From: Vicugna pacos
Lineage: Eukaryota; Chordata; Mammalia; Artiodactyla; Camelidae
Direction of reading: 5' to 3'
NCBI RefSeq assembly: GCF_048564905.1
Contig: NC_133005.1
Coordinates: 23,801,501 to 23,865,500, forward strand
DNA length: 64,000 nt
A program made the translations under genes and the position numbers. The notes under the pieces are model-generated. The model was not told the DNA's origin, made no database searches, and was given only the letters and a program-made list of their open reading frames with translations. Positions 1 through 10,800 of the stretch are shown piece after piece (position 1 is the first letter of the stretch; the number at the start of each line of letters is the position of its first letter).

Positions 1-984
1 TTCTGGAAGCGGAAATCTAGCCCAGATCACTCCAGGGGACTAATCCCTGAATAATGTCCTCTGACACACACACATATTTTCTGATGTTTCTCTTGACCTT
101 GGAACTGTTTAAAGACTGCACAGAATGCTCAATGAATTCTGACAGACGACTGCAAGGAAGTCCCTCCCATTCTTGGCTTTTCCAAGCTGTGAGGTTACTC
201 GTAGTGTTTCTTCAATTGTTGGAGGCAGTTTAAGGATGTTACAGTGAAACTGACAGCTTGCCTTGCTGCCCTTCTATTTCTCTCCACTGCATTTCAGTTT
301 TTGCAGTGTTTGTGGTCAAAGGGACTTGGATTGTTTTAAGATAATTGTCACAAGGTTCTTTTTGGAGGATCATGAGTTATTTAGTGGAATGAACTCTGGG
401 GATTGGGAGAGTGGCTTCTGGTTTCGTGACCTTGGGCATGTTGTTTGAATTCTCTGAGTCTCAATTTCTTCATCTTAGAAGTTAAAACAATGTTTCTAGA
501 AAGGACCATTCTTTTGGCTCCATGGGTGAGAATTTGCTCCTAGCTTTAAAATGACCCAAAAGTATGCTCAGCATCTATGGTGACTGTCACATTGGGCACT
601 TATTCATCCCTGTTGGCCAATGTGACTCAGTGTGACCCTGCTTGAGTTACATATTCAGTATTAACTGTCAGTGGGTATGTGTCACCAGGGGTTGCCAGAA
701 GCCCCTTCTATTTACCCAAAACTAACAACCTGACAAGACGGGGCGAGCACTGCTGGTCAGCAACCAGTGAGAGGAGCAGTGAGACTCCTCAGGAAAAAGA
801 CTCCGGGGAAGTTTGTGCAAGCCAGAGAGGCGAGGGGTTTGAGCTTGAGCTCGTAGAAATCTCATTCTTACTACTGGGCTGGAGGCTGACATCTACACTG
901 TCGGCTCCCTCATTCTTACTTGGGTATTAGACTTTTTCTCCCTCTTGGTAACTTGTTACTGACAATAGAAAATGAATATATACG

Positions 985-1075
985 TGTATGTATGATTGAA
1001 ACATCATGCTGTACACCAGAAGTTGACACATTATAACTGACTATACTTCAATTTAAAAGAAAGTAACAGTTGACA
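985..1075 (+). mobile_element. L1 3' terminus, truncated
   Basis: About 90 bases match the 3' end of the cetartiodactyl L1 (the stretch about a terminal CTGTACACCAGAAGTTGACA) and run into an A-rich tail. The same terminus appears in antisense orientation at 4361, 16640 and 55525, which supports the family call. Confidence 0.6.
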
Positions 1076-1683
1076 AAGGGCAAGTAAAATTGGAGTTTAG
1101 GTTTGGCCAGGATTATTCCCTCTAAGGCTAAAATACTTGGTAAAAGGTAAAGTACACTTCATATTTTATGAATTGGTTCCTTAGAAGTGTTAAGAAGCTT
1201 AATGGTTTCATACTTGGGAATGTTTTAATATTAATGGTGTCAGAAATGCGACAGAACAATCCTGACTTTCACTTCTGCCCAAACCTCTAAGCCACTTCTT
1301 TCCGCATGGAACCTCAACCCATGTGACGCTTTGGTAGCACTTAGGAATATCAGCAGTTAGTTGACTGATAACAATACATTGTATTTTATACAGTATCTTT
1401 CAGTTTATAAAATAAAGGGATTGGGGATGAATACAGAAAGCAACACAGCAGGTCTGTGGTAGGATTTGGGAGGGGCTGCCAGTACCCGCTTGCCTTCCCT
1501 AAACAGCTTAACACTTTGTGCATCTCCCTTTCCTTGAAATATTAGCTGTACTGACCATTGGGTCTGAGTGTGTTTTCCTCACATACATACCAAAACACTT
1601 CTACTACCAGAGGCCCCAGGAAAATGGGTAGAAATTGGCAGGCAGGAAACTCAGCAACTTGGGCTGGGGAACTTTTCTCTGGG

Positions 1684-1838
1684 GCAGTGGTCTACAGAGT
1701 GTGACCTGCGGACCAGCAGATCAGCATCACTGGGACTAGAAATGCAAATTCTTCAGCCCCACTCCAGACCTCCTGAGTGGTGTTTTAACAAGCCCTCCAG
1801 GGTGAGGACCACTGCGCCAGAAGGTGGACAGAAGATGT
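1684..1838 (-). mobile_element. MER5A-like hAT-Charlie fragment
   Basis: The fragment begins with CAGTGGT and ends with GGACCACTG, near-complementary termini typical of the small non-autonomous hAT element MER5A. The internal stretch about AATGCAAATTCT is also typical. Two shorter, more decayed relatives lie at 3873-4055 and 4118-4215. Confidence 0.7.
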
Positions 1839-2555
1839 TGTCCTGGTAGACAATGGGTCTCCCACCTCAGAGGCCCTGTGGGCCAGGGAGCCAGCAGCTG
1901 TCCTCTCCTGTGACCCTCAGCACCCAGGCCAACCTGGAGCCTATGTGGAGGGGAAGAACACGCCTCCTGTCCGAGCTCCCCAGAGAGCCACCTCTGTGCA
2001 GCCTGTTGATGTTACGCAGGAGAGCTGCTGAGTTGGTTAAGTGGGAGTTTATCCCCTTAGCCAAGACTCCATTACCAGAATAAAGATGGAGGAAGAATGC
2101 TTTCCCCTATGTCCTTCCAACAAGTCATATGACAGGTGAGGAAACTGAGGCTCCGAGTTTAAGTTACTTTCCCTGTCACACTGCTGTGGCAGAGTCAGAA
2201 TTTAGACCCAGGTCTGTGCCCTCAGGTGCCCTTCCCACCACCCCAGTTGCAATCCTTGAGGGGATGGACATTCTAAGGAGCTTCTGGAGGACTGGGCCTG
2301 ACTCTTTGGGGAACTGAGCGAACCTTGATCAAAGAGCCCCTTGGGTGAAGAAGAGATTATTTCTGTCACCTGCCAGGGCTAGCAACTCAGAACTTTGGAG
2401 CAAGTTTGGACTGGAGCCCTCCCTGAATGCCTGATGTTGCTGTGAAACCTCTGGCTACACTTCCCAGAGGCTGGGAGAGGTTCTCTCTCCTCCGTTTCAC
2501 CCCCAGCAGGCCTCTCAGACCACGCCTGATGCTTGGGTTCCTGTCAGGGATGTGG

Positions 2556-2905
2556 CAGCTGCCAGTCAATTAAGTCACAAGGTTCGGCAAGCCTGAACGA
2601 TTGCCAAGGGGGTCCAAGTGCCAAGCGGCTGCAGCCAGGAGGTGCTTTGCCCCCAGCCCACCCCTCATTCTTTGTTTGGACGCCACTCATCATCCCAGAT
2701 GGGGCCCTCTTCTCCTGCGGCTTCTCAGGGCTTGCTGTGCACTCCCCGGCTCATGTGGTAGCCCAGTTCAGCAGACGGACCTGAAGTGTTATAAATAGCA
2801 CAACGATAGGCCAGGAGGCCATCCTGTGCACCAGGACGGAACATGCGTTCCCCGCTTTTTGAGTCATTTCCTGGGATCGTGTGGTGGGAGTGACTTCTAG
2901 TGCAG
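2556..2905 (+). promoter_or_regulatory. Possible distal muscle promoter and 5' exon of MYLK2
   Basis: TTATAAATAG at 2789-2798 fits both a TATA box and the MEF2 consensus YTA(A/T)4TAR. An E-box CAGCTG lies at 2556-2561. About 110 bases after the TATA element is a strong splice donor, TGCAG|GTAAAGT, with GT at 2906-2907. A transcript starting near 2820 could therefore make a non-coding exon of about 85 bases that splices to the MYLK2 exon at 7776. A perfect CRE (TGACGTCA, 3153-3160) and a CArG-like CTATTTTTGG (3169-3178) follow. This is inference from motifs only; a nearer first exon at about 7600-7678 is an equally possible start. Confidence 0.35.
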
Positions 2906-3420
2906 GTAAAGTCTAATTACTCTACTCCGGGTCTGCACTCTGTACTTGGGTCTTGCTTCTCTTTTGTATGTTTGAGTTTGTCCCCCGCCCCCGTGGGTCC
3001 TGCCTTCATGGAGCAGTGCTTCCAATTCTGCTCCTGGGACATTTCCTGTTCTTGGAACAGCAGCTGCACCAGCCTGGGGTACCCTCCTGCTACTTGATCC
3101 TATAGGGAGGTGTCCAGTGGCCATGGGCAATTTTCAGTTGACCTTGTTCCTCTGACGTCATTAGATAGCTATTTTTGGTTTCGCTGTTTATGCTGCAGAG
3201 AAGTTGGGCTGGGATCGGGGAGAGGGAGAAAGAATGAAGGAGTGGCCGGTCTTGGTTTCTCATTGTCCCAGGGCCCTACCAAAGTAGGAGCATTTATTCT
3301 TCAACATTTACATAGCACCTACTGAATGTCAGGCCCTGGGGCCACCAAGTTGTAGACATAATCTGAGAATTCTTCACTCATCCACAAATTCATTTTCCAC
3401 CAGGCATTTACTTTGTGGTA

Positions 3421-3650
3421 TGGAGCAGTAATTAAGAGTAAGGGCTCTGAGCCTGATGGCTTGGGTTTAAATTCTGGTCCCACTGGAATCCTACCTCTGA
3501 AACTTTGGGCAAGTTACTCCTCTGTGCCTCAGTTTCCTCTCAGAAATGGAAGTGATAATAATACCTATCTCATGATGTTGCTGTGAAGATTAAAGGAGTT
3601 AATATCTGTGGCACATGGTAAATGCACAATAAATATTAACAACGATTATT
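3421..3650 (+). mobile_element. MIR SINE
   Basis: Nearly full MIR in sense orientation. It contains the conserved core about GGGCAAGTTACT...CTCAGTTTCCT and the 3' part ending in AATAAATATTA. Confidence 0.75.
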
Positions 3651-3872
3651 ATTCACAACAGAAGCACCACTTTTTGTACGAGGTCCTTGGGATATAAGGT
3701 TGACCAACATAGTCCCTGTCTGTTCTGAGCCAGCACCTGATCCCCAGACACCGGGACAGTGCACAGTCGGTACAAGTCAGAAGGGAACACCTGCCACGCG
3801 CACCACTTTACCCTAACTTGTGGGGACATTCCAGGGAAACAGGTGAATTTCCTGCCCTGGGAGAGCCTCGGA

Positions 3873-4215
3873 GCAGTGGCTCTCAACCCTAACTGCACAT
3901 CAGAATCTTCTGGGCAGTTTGGAAAAATATCAACATTCAGGGCCCCACCTCCAATGTTCTGATTTAATTGAGCTCAGGAGGGGCCCAGACATCAGGAGTT
4001 GGGAAAGCTCTCCAGGTATTTCCCCTGGACGTCAGGGCTGAGAACACAGCCCAGGTTAGACTATGTGTCCTGCAAGTACTCTGCCGGTAGTGCCTCAGAG
4101 CTGGCCCTCTGGCTCACAGCTTCTCAAACTTGGGAGTGCATGAAAACCACCTGAAATGCTGGTTAAAAAGACAGATTCCTGGGGCCCCATTTTAAACAAA
4201 CTCCAGGGCTTAGGC
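3873..4215 (+). mobile_element. Two MER5-like hAT remnants
   Basis: Two degenerate pieces (3873-4055 and 4118-4215) share the MER5 start CAGTGGCTCTCAA / CAGCTTCTCAAAC, followed by a TGCACATCAGAATC or TGCATGAAAACCACC type stretch. Both are decayed and non-coding. Confidence 0.5.
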
Positions 4216-4360
4216 ACCAAGAAAGCCTGCCCTACCCGTGCCATCAGCTGTCATTCCTGATCCTCTGCCCCAAAGACTCTGCCTCTGAAGGCCCATGTAT
4301 CTCATTATGTAGCTCTTAACATTTTCTGTGTTGAATTGTAGAAATAACGTGTCCATATTG

Positions 4361-4640
4361 ATATGTTTTTTAAAACATTTTTATTGAGTTATAGTGATTT
4401 TACAATGTGTCAAATTCCAGTGTACAGCACAATTTTTTAGTTATACATGGACATACATATATTCAGTGTCACATTTTTTTTCACTGTGAGCTACCACAAG
4501 ATCTTGTATATATTTCCCTGTGCCATACAGTATAATCTTGCTTATGTATTCTGCATATTCCTGTCAGTATCTACAAATTTTGAACTCCCAGTCTGTCTCT
4601 TCCCACGTGCCTCCCCCTTGGCAACCACAAGTTTGTATCA
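4361..4640 (-). mobile_element. L1 3' end, antisense
   Basis: Starts with a T-rich run (the reverse of the poly-A tail). It continues through the cetartiodactyl L1 3' region as an antisense copy, including CCAGTGTACAGCACAA and CCCTGTGCCATACAGTA. It is 5'-truncated. Confidence 0.65.
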
Positions 4641-4744
4641 TGTTGATATGTTTTGAATTAATAATCTTCTAAGAGTTACAAATGGAATTTGCAAATCAGA
4701 AATATTTGCAAAATCCAAATAAAAATCATCTCTACTCCTACACC

Positions 4745-4745
4745 T

Positions 4746-4781
<36 letters not shown>

Positions 4782-4802
4782 ACACACACACACACACACA
4801 CA
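4745..4802. repeat. (TG)n/(CA)n microsatellite
   Basis: A TG dinucleotide run turns directly into a CA run, so the array as a whole is nearly palindromic and could form a hairpin or slip during replication. Confidence 0.9.
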
Positions 4803-7599
4803 TATCCCTTAAGATATTTTCTCTATAAATATTTTTAGCAACAAAAAAGGATCCTGCTTCATGAATGATTTTACAGTCTTTTTTCATCTAAAATGCACTA
4901 TGTGGTGATTCTATAGCTCTTCCCCAGTTTGGTCCTTGCCACAGAGTGGAGCACTCAGAAGTAATCTTAGCAATAAAACTCTGCAATTCTGGAATGGGAC
5001 AGTGTGTCATTTGAACTTCCAGATAAATCTACATTCAGTTGGCCACACAGAATGTCTATAGATTTCTGCTTACCAGCCTTGGAGGGAAGGACAGGGTCTG
5101 CGGTAAGGACAGCAACCTTACCGGGGCTGTCCCAGGGGCTGAGAGGCGCTGCCAAAGCCCCGGCTCGGGAGCCCAAGGTGGGAGAGGGCAAGAGAAAACA
5201 GCCCTGAGTGGCTCCCATAACAGGACCGGAGGGAAAGTCGTGAGGGGAGTTGGCTGCTGTCTTTGGATTCAGAAATGTCGTTGCTCAACTCCCTGGATTT
5301 TCCATCACAGCCGAGCAGGGAGAGGGTCAGGCTGGGAAATGTCTCCTCTGAGCCGGTCCTTTTAAAGCCTCTTGGCTGGGTCTATTTCCTCCAGGAGCCA
5401 GGGAAGTAGTGCCAGCGTGGGGTTAACCCATCCATGCCCAAGAAATTCTCCCAGGGATGGGGGCGCCCGGGAGCTCGGGCTTCTGGAATGCAGAGCCTTC
5501 CAGGGCAAGAGGCCTGAGGAGCCGTGAACTCTGGCTAGAGAAACCTTCCCTCTGGCTTTGTTAAATCCAACAGGCATAATTGCATCCTGCTGACCTTAAT
5601 TCCCCTGGCGGTTTTAATTGGACCTGGCTTTGCCCTACTTCCTGCCCTGCCGCTGTTGAGGCAAGGAGGGTGGCTGTGCAGCTGGTGCAGGGCGGGCAAG
5701 CCCCTTCTGAAGGGTGGGCAGGGGCTCTGCCAGCCCCCAGCTGGGTGGAGGAGGTTTCCCTGTGCCCCACCCCTGTGTGTCCAAGGGAGCTCTGAGAAGA
5801 AGCTTGGGGACTCCCAGGGAGCAGCTGGCTGAGCTGAGCTCAGCCCCGGCGGGCAGGCGGGCAGGCAGCAGGCAATCCTGTGCATCCGGAACCAGGCCAG
5901 GCTCTCCTCTCAGCAGGAGGGACTGCGGAGGCGCCTACAGGGACAGCTGAACCCCTGCCTGGGGTGTCTGCGTTATCAAGACCCCACACCGCTGTGGGTG
6001 CTGGGCCAAGCACACTACGTACATGTGCTTACCAAACGCCACCAGCCACCCTGGGAGAGAAGCAACGGGGCAGAGTAGTTAGGAGCTGAGCCTTGAGTTA
6101 GTTGGTTCAGCCCAACTCTGTGACTCTGCCCCATGACTCAGTTTTCCTGCCACATCTGTGAAACGGGGATGAAGAAGCTGATGTTTACACAGCACTCATT
6201 AAGTCCCCGTGCACTGTTCTAAATGCTTTACGTACCTCCCCCTGTGAGGAAGGTGCGTGTCCTACGGATGAAGAAACAAGTGAAGGCATCTGCCCAAGCC
6301 TCACGGTCTTTAGTCTCAGAGCTTCATGGCCAGAGCTCCTCAGCCATTGCTCAGCAGGATTTTGGGAAGGACTGAATGGAGGACGGGGCCTGGCCCGTTC
6401 AATAGAGTTCAAGAAATGCTTGTTATTATTTGGGAATCATAACAGTAACAAGTGTAGCAATTAAAGCGCCTTACGTTGTCCCAGCCTGAATTTTGGTCTC
6501 ATCTGGATATGAACCTGGATAGTTTGAAATTACTTAAGAGCTGTGTGGCTTTAGGGACAAGCCTCTTACCCTCTATCAACATCAGTTCCCGCACCTGTAA
6601 GATGGTCTAGCTCTTGGCCCTTGGAGTCCCTTGTAAAGATCCAGTGAGCTGGGGAAAGCCCTTGGCTGAGCCCTAAGTGGTCCTCTGTGGGCCCACACTC
6701 AATATGTGCTCAGTAACTACAGTCGTAATGAGGGGATGTCAGCAAGGGCTGTCACAGTAGAGTAGCCCCACAGACCCAGTCCACTCACCAGTGTCTGACT
6801 GGCGAGTGCCCTTTGTGCCGGGGACACATACAGCCCCCATCCTGGAGGGGCTCCCAGACAGTGTCAGTGGTGGGATCGGCCTGGAACTGAAGGAGCCCAG
6901 AGGACGGGGTTCCAACATTTCAAGCTCAACCAGAACGTGCTGTGGGGACAATCACATAGAGGGCGGGGACCCAGGTACAGACAGGAAGCATTTCAACTTT
7001 CAGAATGCTATGAGACTCAGAAAGGGGGTACCCAGTAGGGAGACACAGGCTGGGAAATTTTAGGGAAGAGAGAGGACCTTGGGCTGTGAAGAAAGACATT
7101 TCTGGCCCAACTGCTTTCCTTGTGAAGTGACATTGGGCAAGTTACTCACTCTTTTGCTCCTTCCATCTTGATCTAGAAAGTAGGATGAAAGCTCCCTACA
7201 GAGTGATTATCAAGATGATGTTTTCAGACAAAATGGATAAACCTAATAGCAGGCACTCAAAAAATGGGAACCTGGCCTAAGAGCTTGCCCCTCTTCTTCC
7301 AGGTCCCCCTTTCCCCTGGCTCCCAGTCCTGTTCAAGCCAGGGATACCAGGCAAAGCCTGAGAAAAGACTGCTCCCCCAGGGCCCCAGGTGCCCCCTCCC
7401 TCTTTCTCTTCCCACTTGTTCCAACACCACTCTCCCCCCAGTCGGTCCACGGGAAGAATGCCGTGTCCTCTGAACGGGGGCCAAGAGTGACAGGTGGTGG
7501 CAGTCCGAGCTGCATGGCCCCTGGTGTAAGAGATCCTCTCCTCCGTCCCCGCCTCCCCTGCTTGCGCCCCTGCCTCCGCCTCTGCCCACCCGGCCCCAT

Positions 7600-7678
7600 C
7601 CCTTACAACTGCCCCAGGACTGCTCCCGGGCAGCCGCTGCGAGACAGACGGACACCAGGCTGCCCCTTTCTGCTCCAG
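7600..7678 (+). other. MYLK2: Candidate proximal 5' non-coding exon of MYLK2
   Basis: The stretch ends in TGCTCCAG|GTGCCT, a usable donor with GT at 7679-7680. The acceptor of the ATG exon at 7774-7775 (CTTCTTTCTGCAG) has an excellent polypyrimidine tract, so at least one upstream non-coding exon must exist. The intron between them would be only 97 bases. Its 5' end cannot be fixed from sequence, and the distal exon near 2820-2905 is the rival first exon. Confidence 0.35.
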
Positions 7679-7823
7679 GTGCCTCTCTCCCCTCAGTCAG
7701 CTGGCTTTGGCCTCCTCTCAGCCAGACCAGAGGAGGAATCCAGCAGCCTGACACACCTTTCTCTTCTTTCTGCAGCAAGAAAGACTTGAGTTAGACAAGC
7801 AGAAGCACACGCCTCCCTACCTC

Positions 7824-10800
7824 ATGGCGACAGAAAATGGAGCAGTCGAGCTGGAAATCCAGAGCCCGTCAACAGGTGCCAAGCTGGGGCAGGAGATGGA
7901 GGGAGGAGCTTGGGAAGGGGTGTTTGAATCCAGAGTTGAGCTGGTTCTTCAGTGGGAGTTCTGCGTCTGAGGCCTTTTTGTATGGCGCACGGAGGACCCA
8001 GAAATCAGAATGATCTCTGGACGGGGTGAGGCTAGGCCAAGGGCCTACGTGAAGCCCTCCCTGGAGAGACTGGGAAAATGTAAAGTCCCCTTGGGTGGCA
8101 CCTAAACACTCAGCAACGGATGACAGGGGCATCAGGGCCACCAGAGGACCTGAGCCTCCCACATAGGGCCTCTGAGGTCCTGGTAGCCCATCTCTGAGCC
8201 CACTGAGTGGCCCCAGGGGCTCAGTGGGACAAGCACTTGCAAATTGTGGCCTGGGTGGGGACCTGGGCCCAGAGCTGGTCTCTGCCCGGCTTGGCTGGGG
8301 AAGGAGGAGGGGAAGGGTGGATTCTGACTGGTGTTTCACTCCTTTGCAGACAAGGCACCTAAAGGGGCAACAGGTGAAGGACCCTCAGCTGCAGAGAAAG
8401 ACCCTGGGCCCCCAGACCCAGAGAAGGATCCTGGGCCCCTAGACCCACAGAAAGAACTTGGTCCCCCAAACCCAGAAAAAGAACTTGGTCCCCCAAACCC
8501 AGAAAAAAAACTTGATCCCCCAGACCCTGAGAAGGATCCTGGCCCTCCAGACCCAGAGAGAGAACCTGTTCCACTCACGCTGAAGACAGATGCTGAAGTC
8601 CCAGCCCCAGAGAAAGGGGATGGTGCCTTGGCCCCACCCTCATCCAGCAGCCAGGGCCCTGAGGGAGAAGGCAACCTGGGTGGGGGTCCTGCGGAGGGCA
8701 GTGCTGGGCAGCCGGCGGCCCTGCCCCAGGAGACTGCGACCGCCGAGGCCAGTGTCAAGAAGCCTGATGCCGAGCAGGGGACCCCAGGCAGCCAGGACCC
8801 TGGAGAACCCAAGGCGCACAAGAAGGTGGCAGAGGGCCAGTCAGCAGCCAGGAGGGGCTCACCCGCCTTTCTACACAGCCCCAGCTGCCCTGCTGCCCTC
8901 TCGAGGTGAATGGCCCCTGCCCGGGAGTTGGGAAAGGGTCCTGAGGCCCCTCTGCCCCAGGCCCTGTCACATTCAGGGCTGGATTGAGTAGTTCTGACTT
9001 TGAGTTTGGGTATCAGCCTGACCACGTGGTCTTCCTGCAGAAACCAGGACTTTGTGATAGTTCACAGAAGCCTGGAATGTCAGGCCAGAGAGCTCCTCAA
9101 AGACCTCTTCTCTAGGCACCTGGAGTCCAGTGTTCCCCTTACCCCGTGAACTGGGGTCTTGCCAACGGCATGACTGAGATGTCAGGAGGAAAGGATAACC
9201 CTTCTTAGTATAATTATTGATATAATATGGAAAGGTGACTAATAACCAGACTGATAGATTATTACTTTTATAACCATAATATAGCACCTATCTTATGATG
9301 CAATCCATTATACTTACCTGAGTGCCAATCATATTAATGAGGTATTAATGATATATTCATTATAAAGCACAATAATAACACTTATCATATCAGTTTGAAT
9401 TATGTGGTAATATAAGTTAATATCATTAAATACATTAATCCATTGCATCACCACAGTTTTATGAATCAAGAGCTACTTAACCTGCCTAATGGTAGTCACA
9501 TACTGGTTAACCAGATCAACCATCCTTTTAATAGTTACTAATGATCTATTAATGCATTGATAGTCAAGATAACAGCCACAGACATTTATGGTGTTACTAA
9601 CGTTCCTTGATTTTGTGTTCAGATGCATTAGCCCATGCATTTGGGGTGGGGGGCAGGGCTGTATTAGCTCCAGATTTCAGATGAGGCTCTGGGAGACCTG
9701 CCGGCAGGACTGTGGCTGCTGAGGGCGTCACCTCTGTGTGCTCACATTCTAGCCCTGAGAAGCTGCTGGCTGAGAAGCCCCCAAATGAGGCATCAGAGCT
9801 CATCTTTGAAGGGGTCCCTGTGACCCCCGGCCCCACGGATCCCGGGCCAGCCAAGGTAGCAGAGGAAGAGAAGAACACCCCGGAAGGGAGCCAGAAGGAA
9901 GCAGGAGAGGAGGCTCAAAGCCAGGCTGACCAGGCTAAGGTGCAAGGGGACACCCCAAGGGGGATCGAGTTCCAGGCTGCTCCCTCGGAGAGATCGGAGG
10001 TGGGGCAGGCCCTCAGTCCCACACCCAGGGAGGAGGACTGCTTCCAGATTTTGGGTAGGCTGGGGCTGCCCTGGGGCCGAGGGAGGAGGGAGGGGGCTCC
10101 CCATGTCTCCCCTTGCCTTTCGATTTAGAGGACTGAACCACTCTGAGCCACCTCACCCAGCCCAATTCATCTAAGTGTCACCCAGCCCCAGGAAGTGCGA
10201 GTGTCTAGTCCCTGCTATAGATGGGGAAAAAGAAGGGGAGTGGAGTGCCCCAACCCCATAGCCAGGACAGGATATGAACCTGTCAGGACAGCCTGACTCC
10301 AGAGCTCACTTTTTGCTTTCTTCTACTTTAGCTAAAATGGGTTAAAAAAATCAGACAGAATATTGGAGTAATTCTCTGGACAGTGGAATTTGAAGCCAAT
10401 CTGTAGAAGCACTCAAATGCCAGCTTTGGTAGTTAAACTGCATCCTGGATGGGTGAGGAGGGTCATGGAAGCCATAGAGGGTTCATGAACTAAGGGGCAC
10501 AGGTGTCTGTATATGGGAGTGGTGACCAAGGAAGCTGGGCACATGAGATGGGGCAGGACTGCGGAGTGGCCTTAAGTGATGATGGTTTATTCAGCAGGGA
10601 GCAGGGAGCCATTGAGCATGAGTGAGCTTGGCGAGCAGGTGATTAGGGAAAGGGCCTGGGCAGGGCTGGGGGGTGGGGTGAGATGGGGTCAGAAGAGCCC
10701 AGAGTGTCCTGACAGCCCCTCTCCTCCAGGCCGAGGTGCCCTGGGAGACCCGCCAGCCTGCCTGGTGAGCGGCACAGTGCCACCCAGACAGGGTGGGAGG

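Larger units (their letters stand above)
1..2500. other. Intergenic DNA, no gene seen
   Basis: No exon-like open frame with good splice sites was found. The stretch holds a short L1 3' terminus (about 985-1075) and a MER5A-like hAT fragment (1684-1838); the rest looks like unique, non-coding sequence. By human gene order the next gene to the left should be TPX2, but nothing here could be assigned to it. Confidence 0.6.
2906..7599. other. Intergenic DNA (or MYLK2 5' intron) upstream of MYLK2
   Basis: No coding exon was seen. Contents: a sense MIR at 3421-3650, two MER5-like hAT remnants (3873-4055 and 4118-4215), an antisense L1 3' end at 4361-4640, a TG/CA microsatellite at 4745-4802, and MIR pieces near 6100-6200 and 6505-6720. 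The remainder is unique sequence without recognised features. Confidence 0.55.

Noticed and set aside
7257-7778. 173-residue minus-strand frame opposite the MYLK2 5' region
   Set aside because: Gly/Arg-rich shadow of GC-rich DNA at the MYLK2 promoter; no domain or splice signals.
8336-9025. 229-residue minus-strand frame opposite MYLK2 exon 2
   Set aside because: Mirror of the 27-base coding repeat, giving a Gly/Ser/Phe repeat; the plus-strand frame has the right splice borders and homology.
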